A stretch of DNA of 64,000 nucleotides, taken from the NCBI RefSeq assembly GCF_050948215.1, contig NC_135153.1, positions 8,584,058 to 8,648,057 on the forward strand, in the 5' to 3' direction. The position numbers and the translations under genes were made by a program. The notes beneath the pieces are model-generated. The model ran no database searches. It saw nothing but the letters and a program-made list of their open reading frames with translations, and was not told the origin of the DNA. Below, piece by piece: positions 38,610 to 50,801 of this stretch. How positions within the stretch are numbered: position 1 is the first letter of the stretch; each line of letters opens with the position of its first letter. Source of the stretch: Halictus rubicundus. Taxonomy: Eukaryota; Arthropoda; Insecta; Hymenoptera; Halictidae.

Positions 38610-41248
38610 TTACAATTTATTCCATACTTTTTCGTGCTCTATTGTGGAGTTAATTACACTTTCGGATGCACTTATGGAATAATTTTCAATATAATTTTGA
38701 CTATTTTTTTCAGTATCATTTAAATAATACCTGTAAGTAAAATATAAATCTTAGTTACATGTGTTTAGAATATTATTTTAAATAAAAAATGTTGCTACCT
38801 ATAGTTCACCATAATACCACAACTATTTGCTACCCCACGCGGTGAAGGATCAGCTAACCAGTTTATTCTCCACATAACCGCTCCATTGCGCAAATGAAAA
38901 TTGGCTACAGTAAAAATACAATATTAACCGTATGTCCCTGTATAAATGTTAATTAAAATGAACATACCAACGTTATTTAAGGCATAATTCCGTCGTTTTT
39001 CTTTGTACAAGTACCAAGCACATGCACGAACTAATGGTGTTTTTAAAACATTGCATAATTCTTCATTACTGGTCCACAGCGAATTATTCAATAGTTTTTT
39101 AAGTCCAAGTGCTATGTTTTCTTCATTTAGAATATTTTGTATGGACCTAAATTCTTCGTCCATAAAAATACAATTTACATCTAGAAAGTAAAAGTCGATA
39201 TAAAAAAATACTTTTACAAGTTGATCCTTACTCTTTACTCTATAAGCAAAGAAAAGTAAAAAATATACAGTACAAGTTTTACCCTGCTTTAATTTTTCCA
39301 GTAGCCAACTCTTAAAATTGGGTATTGGTGATAGAGTAGATAATTCACGTATCATAGGAAATTCAGATATTATTTCACTCGCTACTTCCTTTATTAAATA
39401 ATTACCTAGTTCAATACCCTACAAAAGAGACAAACATTTTCTTTTAAAATGTTATACTTCCAATTTTAAAATTTTGATGACTTATTTACTTGTAATCCTC
39501 TTTGAGTAGAAGCAATTGAATAAAATATTGCAGACTTTATTTTAGATTTGTCTTCTTCCAGGAATGAGACATCTTTTTTTGTACTACCAATGATTCTAGC
39601 TTTTGCTTCTTCAATACCTTTTACAGAATCTATAATTTTATGACATATTAATATAAATAATATAATACTTATATGAAATGTCTGATTAAAAATAATTAGC
39701 ACATGCTCTGATTATTAAAATAATCACGTTAGTATAATACTAAGTACAGTTAAAGTCTATACTATTCAAAAGTTGACCATTACACGTTTGATAGTAACCT
39801 AGAGAGTAAGAACAATAATTATATAATTTCATACCAGGTATTACATCACATAATGCTGTATGTAACACAACAAGAGGTTCTCTTGGCATAGATGGATGTG
39901 TAAATATATAGCACCTTCTATACGGTCCAACTCTTTGTTTTAAATCTAACCAATTCTTTATAGGATGTATTGCTTCATAATCTGAAACCTTCATAAAAAT
40001 GGGGATTAGATTAAGTAGTTACTAGTATTATTTGTTAATTAATTATCCAAATTGTTTACCTTTTCTAATATGTCACATGAACTTTGCCAAGTTATTCTCT
40101 CCAAGTGTAGAAATCCTACTGAAAACCAGAGTAGTAACAAATCTCGTAGCGAAATGTTTAATTGTTGTATTACAAGATTTTCATCAATATCTTCAGTTTC
40201 TGACATCAACTCCTATCAAAAATATACATACAAAATAAGTTCACAAATAACGCTTAAATTTATCATTTTAAATATTTCAACAAATTATATTATCTTAAAT
40301 TGCTTACTAAAATATCTGTCCTCAAATCAACAAGAAATTTTACACCATTTTCAAGTCTCCCAATAATAAGAAATAGCCATTGATAATTTGGTATCAGAAT
40401 ACTCTTTAAGTTTCTTTCATGTGAAAAAATTCGTCTTTCATTGTTAGGCTGAAATAAGAATATGTTTTATTGTTAAAAAATTCAATATTACACTTAATAT
40501 AGAAAGCATGAGTTACGTTTAAAAATAACATAAGTATAATAAAGTTTGAATAAAAAAAGAATACAAACCTCTTCAGAAACCAATTTCTTTGCCAAGTTAT
40601 TTACGTCATTATGTTGAACACCATACTTAAATGCCAATGTGCATAAAAGTTTTTGTCTATCTTCTTTTTCACTCTTACAGTATCCTATACATAATGTACG
40701 GGCTTTATTCTAAAAGAACTTCAATCTTATTATATTGAACAAATAATTCATTATTTACTCATAGAGTAATTTAAAGTAAAATAATAATCTCAATATATAA
40801 AAGCTGAAGTCTTTGCAAAGTATTATTAAGTTATGTTTTAAATTCAAACTGTCTTTGTATATTCTTGAACAGTACATTATATAATAATGTTATTAAGACA
40901 AAATATGCATACTAAACCTAAAAAGTAGTATGTTTAGTAATGAAAATGTAAAGATACAGTATAACATATGTAGATGGCCTGAGATTTTTGCACAAAATTG
41001 TACAATATATAACAGTGGAATAAATAGTGATACCTTAATTGGTTAAAACTAACCTCGATAATCCAGTTACTGACATTGCTATTTTTAAATTTGAACACTT
41101 CCTGTAATTGTTCCTTTAAAACAGTAATATTTTCACAAAATATGCCTTGACTAGAAGAACATCTAAAAATTTTTATATTACATCTTGAAGCAAATTTGGT
41201 ATTAGGAATAACACCTAAAATTTTGTAGTAAATATTCCTGATTACCAT
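38610..41248 (-). CDS. MLYCD: Malonyl-CoA decarboxylase
   Basis: Converts malonyl-CoA to acetyl-CoA and CO2, relieving inhibition of fatty-acid import and clearing malonyl-CoA in mitochondria and peroxisomes. Ten exons on the minus strand join in phase: 41248-41054, 40709-40569, 40448-40308, 40212-40060, 39988-39835, 39629-39490, 39418-39283, 39180-38968, 38904-38799 and 38730-38610. The product is 499 aa (human 493). The N-terminus is basic and lacks acidic residues for about 35 residues, fitting a mitochondrial presequence. Catalytic-domain hallmarks are HPIKNWLDLKQRVGPYRRCY, HPSMPREPLVVLH, FYSIASTQRGLQG (the catalytic Ser region), CAWYLYKEKRR and ANFHLRNGA (the catalytic His), then LWRINW-like VMWRINWLAD. 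The last three residues are NKL, a variant of the SKL peroxisomal signal in mammals. Confidence 0.95.
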
Positions 41249-42839
41249 TTTTAATTTAATGTACTTATAATTGTGTACACAATACTTTAAAATTACATAA
41301 ATTTTAATAAAGGAAGCAAAATTGTAATTAACAGTTACAATATATACAATAAAATCCCATTTTGTAGTAAATCTACTGAAAATCTATTTCCACTTTATCT
41401 ATTAAAGAATTTTATCAATTCATATTTGAGTGTTATCATCGTGTTTATCTATTTACGGTATCATTTATTTAAGAGACAGAGGTGAAATAGATATGAACAA
41501 CAATGATAACTTAATTCATCATGTAATTAAATTTTTATTCATTTGTTATGATTTTCTTGTACTATATTATTTTACTGGTTCCTATTCCAATAAACTCTTG
41601 TTTTTAACTTATTTATATATTCTTATAAAGATCAATACAGCTGTGTTTCTTGCATACTCCATGTAGAATAAAATGTATTAAGTATAAAATAATGTTATGT
41701 GAATCATTTATTCTGCTCGGTCTTATTAAAGTTTAAGCCAGTTAGGCTCATCTCTGAAGCAACGATTAAGAGGAAATCAATTTCTAATTGCTTGTCTGGT
41801 GCATGCTACAGCATTTATCATATCACGTTCCATGACATCCGAAGGGCACCATGAAGAGGACATTCCCAGAGTCGTCGCATCGTTGCCAGTAAAGTCAGAC
41901 CCACACGCTCCATATATACGCACCGCACACGCCCGATGTATACATCGTAAAGTATACTTACATATACACAAAGAATGTTCGATATTTGGAAAATAGTTCG
42001 CCAATATGTTTACAAATGTGTAAGCACCATATGCTTATTCGATAAATAACTTTTGCGACTACAAACGAAGGATTAATAAGAAATATTTTACCGTTCTATC
42101 GACATCGAGCATCGAGAATATATATAATATATTCTCACGTATATATATACATACTGTTCGAATATATGTTTTCGTTCAATAATATATTAAAAATTTGTAA
42201 ATATCAGATATCTCTCAATACCCAATAAAAAACACTTAAAAATAGCAGAATAATGGATACTTTTGTTCTTTATATTTGAAATGTCGAATATGTGAGCCCG
42301 GTTTAAAGCGTGCCCACGCTTATTATTAGTTAACAAGCACGAACGAACATCATCGAATGAATGCGAACGAACATGTATGTATGTATCTATGTAAGGTGTA
42401 AGTACTTACGTACTTACTCTGAAGACGAACGAAGAACGCTATCCACCGCTTTTGAAACACACGAATCCAATTTACTTTCTGTAAAAAATCTGAAAATTAT
42501 GCTTTCTTTTAGAAAAATTGTTTTTTTTTTGGAGAATTATTATTGCATGCCGGTAGAAATAAAGGTTGAGAAAGAAATTGTTAGATTTATCAAACTGTTT
42601 TTTCTTCTTATTTCCTTATCAAACAGGTGAGCTAATGCAGACTTTTAATAAGTGATTAAAGTACAGTTATTATACTCTATATAATAGAGTACCGGCGAAA
42701 ATAATGAAATTCTGAAGCTGGTTGCCGCAAACTTGTATCGCTAAAGCAAGGATTAATTAATTTAGGAAATTAATAAATAATTTAAATTTAAATCCAATCC
42801 CAATCCCGCCTAATGTTGCCGCATTCAGAAACAAAAATT

Positions 42840-42923
42840 GCAGGACGTGAATTCACGTCAGCGGCAATCAGGAATAGAATTTAAAATGACTTGAATTCAC
42901 GTCAGCGGTCGCGAATGTGTTAA
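42840..42923. repeat. Tandem GTGAATTCACGTCAGCGG-type units ending in TTAA
   Basis: Two units share TGAATTCACGTCAGCGG, at about 42848-42864 and 42893-42909. The second continues as TCGCGAATGTGTTAA. The dyad ACGTGAATTCACGT is in the first unit. It looks like a fragment of a repeat family whose end abuts TTAA. Confidence 0.55.
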
Positions 42924-42955
42924 AAAAAAATGTTTGAAATGTAGAAATTTATTTA

Positions 42956-43062
42956 CCCAGATAGCACGCGACGTCTTAAAGTCGTCTTTTTTACGTACAT
43001 TTTAGGTCTGAAAGTCTTACGTCCTAAAAAGACGTCTCTAAGACGTCTCTGTGCTATCTGGG
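42956..43062. mobile_element. TA-flanked MITE with CCCAGATAGCAC ends
   Basis: A 107-bp element with perfect 12-bp inverted ends CCCAGATAGCAC, directly flanked by TA on both sides, as expected for Tc1/mariner-type insertion. The interior is built from GACGTCT/AGACGTC words that themselves pair, so the whole could fold into a hairpin. No coding capacity. Confidence 0.85.
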
Positions 43063-43203
43063 TAACTATGGTTTAATCCGTATGTAGAACAGCGGAAAAT
43101 ATTTTCAAATGGGTTTTGACTCTTATCTTTGTAATGCAAATCGAGTATGAATTAAACAATCAACCAGTTGTATCGCTCCTGTAGCTTCTATATTGTGAAT
43201 ATT

Positions 43204-43311
43204 TTAACATATTGAGCGCCGGTCCCGCGAAAACGCGGGATTCTGAGTCGGATTTTTTTTGCTGGTTTGGGCTTTAAGTGGCCGATATGTTGCCGGCGCT
43301 CAATATGTTAA
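43204..43311. mobile_element. TTAA-flanked palindromic MITE (piggyBac-like)
   Basis: A 108-bp segment bounded by TTAA on both sides, with perfect inverted ends TTAACATATTGAGCGCCGG and its complement. The inner part includes CCCGCG/CGCGGG, making a second stem. Precise TTAA boundaries are the mark of piggyBac-type transposition. Non-autonomous. Confidence 0.85.
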
Positions 43312-43975
43312 TATTTTAATATGCTTGCATATAATTTTAATATGATTACATGGCTGTTTTGTAACGCGTTAGAAAACATAACGTATACGCGTATACGTTA
43401 CGTCTACGCAGACAGTTCAAAAGTCCAATGCTAAAACTTGGCAAATACATACATATATGCATGATTATGATGAATTCAACAGTTTTTTTTTTTGTATGAA
43501 GTTAAAGAATACATATCGATTTTTAAAAACTTAAGGTGATCTTGACCGTAAAAAAATCTTAAAAATATTACATAGATTCGGCAAAGTTCACAAAAGAAAA
43601 TAAGTAATTTCTTCGGTCAAAAACGTTTCTACCGGAAACGTATTTTCTAAACAAACAAAAGTATTTTGTCGGCTATTAAACGGAGAATAAAACGACAGCA
43701 CAATCGTTATGCAAACTATATAAAAGGTGAATACATTTCTGTGATATAACATCTTGATTTTTATAATCTAGAAACGACTGTAAGCAGATCCGAGTCGAAT
43801 TACATGGGTAACCAGAAAACGATGCGGTTTCAATTGCATGATTAAATATAGTTCCAATAACGTTGTGTTCGACCGTTCCAAAAACTCGAGCTCTAACTTT
43901 CTTTTTTCCGTAATCATTGGATTCACAAAAGGCTGGTCATGGTTATTGAATTGGTAGAACAAAAATAGGAATATT

Positions 43976-44144
43976 CAGTATTGCCAGATCAAGACTTGTT
44001 CCCCCACTCTAATTTCCCCTTCTACTGCGCTATTCCCCAAGTATCCGACGCGTTTCGGCCCTGTCGTGGATACTCTGGTACTGGCAGAGAGAGAGTAATT
44101 TTTCACCTCAATTTGTGCTCCCTCCCCTCATCTGGCGACCCTAG
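43976..44144. mobile_element. hAT-like non-autonomous element, copy B
   Basis: A 169-bp relative of the 6439 element. It starts CAGTATTGCCAGATCAAGAC and ends with ATCTGGCGACCCTAG, a slightly decayed inverse of the start. Its interior keeps the CTCAATTTGTGCTCCCTCC segment that copy A has lost, showing independent internal deletions. Confidence 0.75.
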
Positions 44145-45537
44145 TACGATTGCATACTGGTCCTCCGAATTCCGAATACGCATGAAATATAATCGTATAT
44201 GAAATGAGTATGGTACTATGATATACTAGACTATATAGCAATATTTTTGCTAATTTATAATATATATTAATAACATACGTACAATGTACATACAAGGAAG
44301 TCATATTTACTCAGAATATTATTACGTAATATCTAGTATAAAGGAAATAAGGAAATGTTAGTATTTTGTACATCATCTTTATATAATAATTATGATACAA
44401 TTATTATACTATTACATTTTATTATATGTATGTGTCAAAAATAAGTAGCTGCAGTTAGTCCTCTTATGAAATTAAAAACGTGTACTACTATAAAAACATT
44501 TATTATTTTCTTCCTGCAATATAGAAATTGTATAATATCCATCTAAATACAAAATTTGGCACAGTATACTTGCAAGTACAAGAATAATATAAACTTTGTT
44601 CGAAGTCCAATGTGATCAGTCAATTTAGCTTGCTACTTACTTTTTGTTGTACAGATTGAACATTCACTAGTTTACAATAATGTACATACAGTTACATACA
44701 AAAAGTCATAGAGTATAAGAAAACTTATTTGAGATTTTCTATAAAATAATTGTTATACACTGGTGCATATACATATACTTGTATTAGTATATGATATTCA
44801 TATGATATACATGTTTTAATAGTTGAGCATTACTAAAAAGTACTGCTTTGTCATTCTAGTTTGAATACATGCTGTCAATTTTTGTTATATAAATATATAT
44901 ACCGATTCAAATTTCCTAACACCTTTAGTAACATTTAATAAACATCCAGAATTCGAGGATATAATTTTCATTCTAATTCAGGTACTTATCACAATTACTT
45001 TCCAAGTATATTTACATATTGCACAAAAGCTACAGTATTTCTTCCATATGAAATAACAACGAAATACCAGCCAATTGGAGTAATAACAAAACAACTTTTA
45101 CTATTCCTAAACGTATTATTGTTAGCTCTCGACTCGTACAATGTTACAGAAGAAATACTGAACAATTTTCCTTCGTTAATGTTTTGTTTTTATCACTATT
45201 ATTTCAAATCCAATAGTACTCCTTTTCGTTACTGACCTTGTGGTATCTAAGAGTCGCGAATCACTAAAAATTAGAGTTTATCATATGATAGCAATTTTTG
45301 CTATGTCTTCTAAATAACGCAATGCCAGCAAGGGAAAACTGTAAATACTCGTTCTTAATACATATGTACATTTGCACAAATTAATGTTTAGAAAAGTATC
45401 TATCAATTGAACCTAATCCTTAAAAAGAAACCTTTGAACACAGAAATAAAATGCAGTCTTCGATAAGATTTGTACCCTAGAGATCCTAATTTTCCAGGTT
45501 ATCAATTTATAAAAGAACAATATTTAGGCTTGTATTT

Positions 45538-46428
45538 TCATAATTCAATTTGAGAATTGATTAATGCAGGTAAAGATGGCACACCTGCTGCTACATAAAT
45601 ATCAGGAGAACCAGTTGCAGGAAAAACATGAGACAAGATTGCATAATAATGAAATCCAGCTGCTGCAGCAACAAAAAGGTGCCAAATAGCATGCGCGCAG
45701 GGTATAAGACCATCAGATTTAAAAAATACCAAACCAGTAACATAAATAAGTCCTCCCATTTTCAGCTCGGTAATGTTGTAATAATTATACTGGAACAATA
45801 AAATATAAACTTTCAATAATTTATAACTATTTCGTTTCGCAAATATATCTTTTAATGTACTTACCACATTAATAATTGCAATGCTAGGGCCGACTCCTAT
45901 AATTAAATAAAAAATTGTTTCTAACATTTTATATCGCTCATGGAAAATCTGTTGGTAAACTATGCCTATTATCGCCATAATCCAAATAGCATAACGCATT
46001 ATAAACAGCAGTTCATCATGAGAGATATGGTCTACATTTAACCAAGGAAAATAACTAGCAGCAATAAAAATATAAATCATAGCACGATCACAACGATGTA
46101 GAGCATCTTTAAGTTGCCTGCAATGTAACTTATTATAACACTTCATTTTAAATAATGACTACACTGTATGATTTTATTGTACCTGTTATAATTGCAGTAA
46201 TGCACACTATGAAAAAAAGTGGATACTGCAAAAACAAGAATTAAAGATGTACCATAAACATAAGCTGATACCAATTGTGTCCATGTTACAGATCGACGAA
46301 TAAGTTCTAAACATCCTATAACAGATGGTACCACCCAAATTCCATGAGTAGCCACATTTGCTACATGTTCTACGGTAGTAGGATTGTATGCTTCATGTGT
46401 GCATGCTCGAGGATTCATCCATTCTATT
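45538..46428 (-). CDS. MMD: MMD-type PAQR seven-helix membrane protein (5' partial)
   Basis: Progestin and adipoQ receptor family member of the MMD (PAQR10/11) type, Golgi or endosomal in vertebrates; PAQR folds resemble zinc hydrolases of the ceramidase kind. Three exons on the minus strand join in phase: 46428-46183, 46117-45865 and 45789-45538, about 249 aa. Core PAQR motifs are visible: EHVANVATHG (ExxxNxxxH), STFFHSVHYC (first metal His), HRCDRAMIY (Asp) and HAIWHLFVAAAA (two His). About seven hydrophobic helices are present. The first visible exon opens with a splice acceptor (CTTACAG) and a split codon, so an upstream exon with the true start should exist but was not located; translation could otherwise begin at the Met at 46418. 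Human MMD is 238 aa. Confidence 0.9.
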
Positions 46429-48146
46429 CTGTAAGGACATATAAATATTATTCTGTGCAACTTAACATCAATATTTATTTCTATTTAATATATATTGAGT
46501 GAATCACTGTTTTAAAAATCATCTACAAAATAAACAATAGGAAATAATATAAAATAGTTTGCTTAACATTTATAAATTATAAATAAACGACTACTCGATT
46601 AACTACAACTACATAAACTTAAAATGAAATACTGAGGTAAAAATTCCAAAAAGTACCTCCTTACTCGATTTTAAATACATGCATTTTCAGTACATGTTCA
46701 ATAGATGTTTATTGACATTAACACCACATTACATATGGCTTAGTTTAACATTTTTTAGTAATATATGGTGTCAACAAGAAATACTAGATCCTACAATATT
46801 CTTCTTAAGTATAAATATGGATTCACACAAATAAAAAATGTATTCTTTACAAACATGAAATTTTATACTAACCATAATCTTCTGTGGAAGAGCTTTAATG
46901 TTTTAATAAAAATCATGGAAGTTCAATATCTCAGAAATTGTAACATATGGAGTATTAAATTACTAGCCCAATATATTTACAAGCAATATAAAAAAATCAA
47001 GACAACAATGTAAAAAAATCAAGACTTATTCATTAAATGCTTTACAAGCTTTCCATATTTTGCATTTATAGTGTCACATCCGGTGGTTCGACTGCCAATG
47101 AATAATCAATCAGATAAGGAATTATTATGAAAATTCTATGATGTCACGCAAGAAGAAAACATAGAAATAAGATATTAAAATAAGCATCATAATATAATCA
47201 AACACCAATCATTACATATATACATATGTATGTGTACACATACAGCTATTAGCACATAGCTATTAGGAAATATAAAAAATTGTTATAAAAAATAATTTTT
47301 ATATTGCGAATTTATGTAAAAATTGGATATATTCCAAAGATTAATTAATAATGTTAATCAATTACAAAAAATATTGTAATTTTATATATAGGACACATTG
47401 ACCATCAGGTCATTTTATTATATTCATATATTGAGCATAGTATAATACTGATATATTAAAGCAACAGTACGTAAATGTTGTAATATCATTCCCTCTAAAT
47501 AATTAATACCACTTCAAGATCTAAATTGAAGAAGATAAGTTTCGATGAGTGACATTTACAGTTAATTGTATTAAATATATATTTCGTTCTATTTTGGTTG
47601 AGAAAATAAAATGAATACAAGAATGAAATCACTCCTTTATCAATTAAATAAAATCAAACTACAAAATAATATTTCTTAATTAATCTAAGTATAGCTAGAT
47701 AACATTCTGTAAAAAAGAATTTAGTTCAAGAAAATGATTATACTCGTAAACTATTGGAAACTATATTGTGTAAGTATATGAAACACTGAATGTAAAAGAC
47801 AGAGTCAATTCTTTTTAGATAAGCCAAGAAAATGATGAAACATATAGAAGTAAAAAGTCACTTATTAATAACAATTGGTCTGGTTTGCAATAACTTATGT
47901 ATACACGAAATTAATAAAGTAAACTGGATATAGAGAGATGATATAATATAATCTGGATATAGACAATATTGGTTTAACAAAAATATATTTATGATTTATT
48001 ATGATGTTTCCATATACTGTTAAAACAGCTTCTACTATTTTATCAATTTGAAAACAATCTCTCTCTTTTTTTTAAGGACATTACATATCACTCATTCTTA
48101 ACATATCTATAGTTCTTAATAACTTTTATCTACTTCCTCTTAATTT

Positions 48147-48165
48147 TATATATATATATATATAT
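48147..48165. repeat. (TA)n microsatellite
   Basis: Uninterrupted TA dinucleotides inside a longer TATG/TATA-rich stretch. Confidence 0.85.
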
Positions 48166-49365
48166 GTATGTGTAACATATGTATATGCATTTGTGAGTGT
48201 GTAACAAAATAATATATATGTAAAATCGAATTATATTTACTAAATTACATACACATACGTTAAATCTTAGATTAAACTTTACATAAATTTTTATATGCAC
48301 ATGCGTACAATACCTACTTGTTAATTTACATTCGTTGATAACATTCCACATGTTCCGAAATAGTATAAAGATTGAATAGTTCAATGTCCATATAACGTGA
48401 ATGTTCCATGGATAATATTACGTGATGAGATTACCCACTTCTCCATAGTTATAAGTTTAACACCAATGCATTCCATTTAAATACACCCAATTAAAATACC
48501 CAATACATGCAAAGTTTTAATGCTACTAATAAATAAGATAAAATTGAAAGATACATATGCAAGAAATTCATATAAATACAATTAAAATGAAAATATGTAG
48601 ATACAACAAGTAACGCATACTCTTAAGTTTATTGCATAAGAAGTATTTTTAACAGGTATTTAGCTTGTTAGATTGGATAAAGGAATTAACTTTTAAGGTT
48701 TCATACGGATAGGTATACAAAAGTAATAAAATGAAAGATAACATGCCGTGTTGAAAATTCAATGTTATTTTTTAGAGCACTTTACAATGAAAGTAAAATA
48801 CAGATTATAGTTCATAGCTACAAATGTAAATACCATGCAAAGATTAAATGTTATCAAACGATAATTCCAGGAATTTATATGTTCATTTAGACAGCCATTG
48901 TTATTATAACTAAATCAGTCAAGCAAGTTAATTTACAATCAAAGATGAACAAATGAATATTTCTTATTTACTATTTGTTACTATATCTTACTCTTTAATG
49001 CGTTGAACTTGTACAAAATTTTTTATTGCCGCAAAAAGTTGATGAAAATTGGATGTATCCATGTCGATTTTTGGAAGATCAACAAATTTGGCTACACAAA
49101 GTGCCAATGTCACCCATCAAATGAAATATTAATATAACAACTATCCGGTGGTATTCTTTTTTACGTCGGGATTTATATAGCTAACTTATAACCATAAAGT
49201 TTTAAATGAACAACAATAATTTTCTTTGTTTCATTTTAAATGATTTACTCCTCCATTCTTAACACTCGCGGCAGGGGTGTCGCGGAACTACTGTCGTACT
49301 GATACTGACTACTGATACCGAGTGTACAGTGAATGAGTGAACACACTGAAAACTCTCACTCTCAT

Positions 49366-49444
49366 CAGTGTCACCGGATGAGGGGAGGGAGCGCGAGTTG
49401 AGGGGAAGTTAAAGTGGGGACACAAGTCTTATCTGACAACACTG
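49366..49444. mobile_element. hAT-like minimal element, copy C1, with target duplication
   Basis: A 79-bp internal-deletion derivative lying inverted relative to copies A and B. Ends are CAGTGTCACCGGAT and the inverse of CAGTGTTGTCAGAT. It is flanked by ACTCTCAT and GCTCTCAT, seven of eight identical, a good hAT-type 8-bp target duplication. Confidence 0.8.
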
Positions 49445-49454
49445 GCTCTCATAT

Positions 49455-49650
49455 CACTTTCCAGTTTTCCCCTTCTCCTCTTCATTTCTACCTTCCCCTT
49501 TTACGACGCTATTCCCCCACGCTTCCGCCACGGTTTGGTCACGTGAGGCGTTTCATCTCTGTCGTGCATGTGTTACAATGTCACGTGACTAATCCAGTAC
49601 TGACAGAGAGATGGCAACTTTTTCCCCTCAATTCGAGTAAATTGACAGGA
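49455..49650. mobile_element. hAT-like family fragment, copy C2
   Basis: This stretch joins interior segments seen separately in copies A and B. It has CCGCCACGG, GGTCACGTGA and CATCTCTGTCGTG as in A, then AGTACTGACAGAGAG and CCCCTCAATT as in B. It therefore approximates a less-deleted ancestor of the family. No own terminal repeats were identified; C1 lies immediately before it. Confidence 0.65.
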
Positions 49651-50147
49651 CAAGACTGACTGAGACCGCGAAACCATACGTATAAAGTAACATACTTACA
49701 TACGTAGGTACTTGTCGATACATAGAACTCATTATGAGAAATAAATAACATTTCATATCTACATGAATTTATTCTTAATACAAATCGGTACATCTATTAA
49801 ATTGTAATTACCCATTATACTATTATAGTAAACATACTTTCGTAATAGATAATAAAATAACATATTTATAGGATTATATTTACATTATATACTTGTTCAT
49901 GGATTATTGTTATGGTAAAATAAATACATATTTTTTATCTAGAAAGAAGTATAAATATTAAAGTTTTACATTATACTTCAATATAGGTAATATAAAACAC
50001 GTTATATTTCCTGTTGTATAATATAATTTCCAACGTTTTATTATATCTGCATGTTAAGTTTATTTATATTATTTATTAGTATATTTATGTTTATTATATT
50101 TTATACTCATGGTTAGACTAGGTTCTATATGTGTATACATGTGTATA

Positions 50148-50341
50148 ACAGCTGACAGTAGTATGTAGTTGAATCAGCGGAACGATGGAACTTGAAACGC
50201 GGAAACACTGAATTTTGTTTCAGATATTTTGTTGTTATGACAACTAGGTTTGAGATTTTTACATTTTGTTCTTGATTTGTATTACTGAATAATATTCTAT
50301 TATTCTATCGCATTTAAGCGTTACTATACTATACACATACA

Positions 50342-50403
<62 letters not shown>

Positions 50404-50801
50404 TATACGCACGCACGCAGGCACGCACATACACGCATACACAAACATAAATACATATTTTTACCTAGAAAGAAGTGTAAAAATTTCAAGTTTCATGTGA
50501 TCAAATCATTTTTGGACATTAACTTTGAAAACCTGGAATAAACATGGTAAATGTATATATGTTAAAAATGTACATACATATACTACATAGATATGTATGT
50601 ATATGTATATAGACATATGTATGTGTGTAGTGTAGCAGTGATAAAATAATAGAATATTATTCAGTAATGCAAATCGAGAACAAAATGTAAAGATCTCAAG
50701 CCTAGTTGTCACGACAACAAAATATCTGAAACAAAATTGAGTATTTGTGCGTTTCAAGTTTCATCGTTCCGCTGGTTCAGCTACATACTACTGTCAGCTG
50801 T
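50148..50801. repeat. Long inverted repeat, 162-bp arms
   Basis: Arm 50148-50309 and the reverse complement of 50640-50801 align end to end with only about 13 differences by eye (around 92% identity) and no obvious gaps. Both start ACAGCTGACAGTAGTATGTAG. The 330-base loop contains a 49-base TA tract (50351-50399). Neither arm has a coding frame. It is either a foldback element, two opposed copies of one repeat, or a hairpin-RNA locus. Confidence 0.85.
50351..50399. repeat. (TA)n microsatellite in the hairpin loop
   Basis: About 24 uninterrupted AT dinucleotides. Confidence 0.95.

Larger units (their letters stand above)
41249..45537. other. Transposon-rich intergenic region between MLYCD and MMD
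   Basis: No gene can be supported. At 41800-41940 there is a GC-richer patch open in both directions, without recognisable protein. Between 42840 and 43311 lie three repeat elements back to back. At 43976-44144 lies a hAT-like element. A reverse frame at 43768-43962 (64 codons) looks protein-like in composition but has no identifiable relative. From about 44200 onward it is AT-rich and probably includes the long 3' UTR of the reverse-strand MMD gene. Confidence 0.5.

Noticed and set aside
43768..43962. 64-codon reverse frame with protein-like composition
   Set aside because: No relative recognised and no splice context. It may be a decayed transposon fragment, but that is not supportable.
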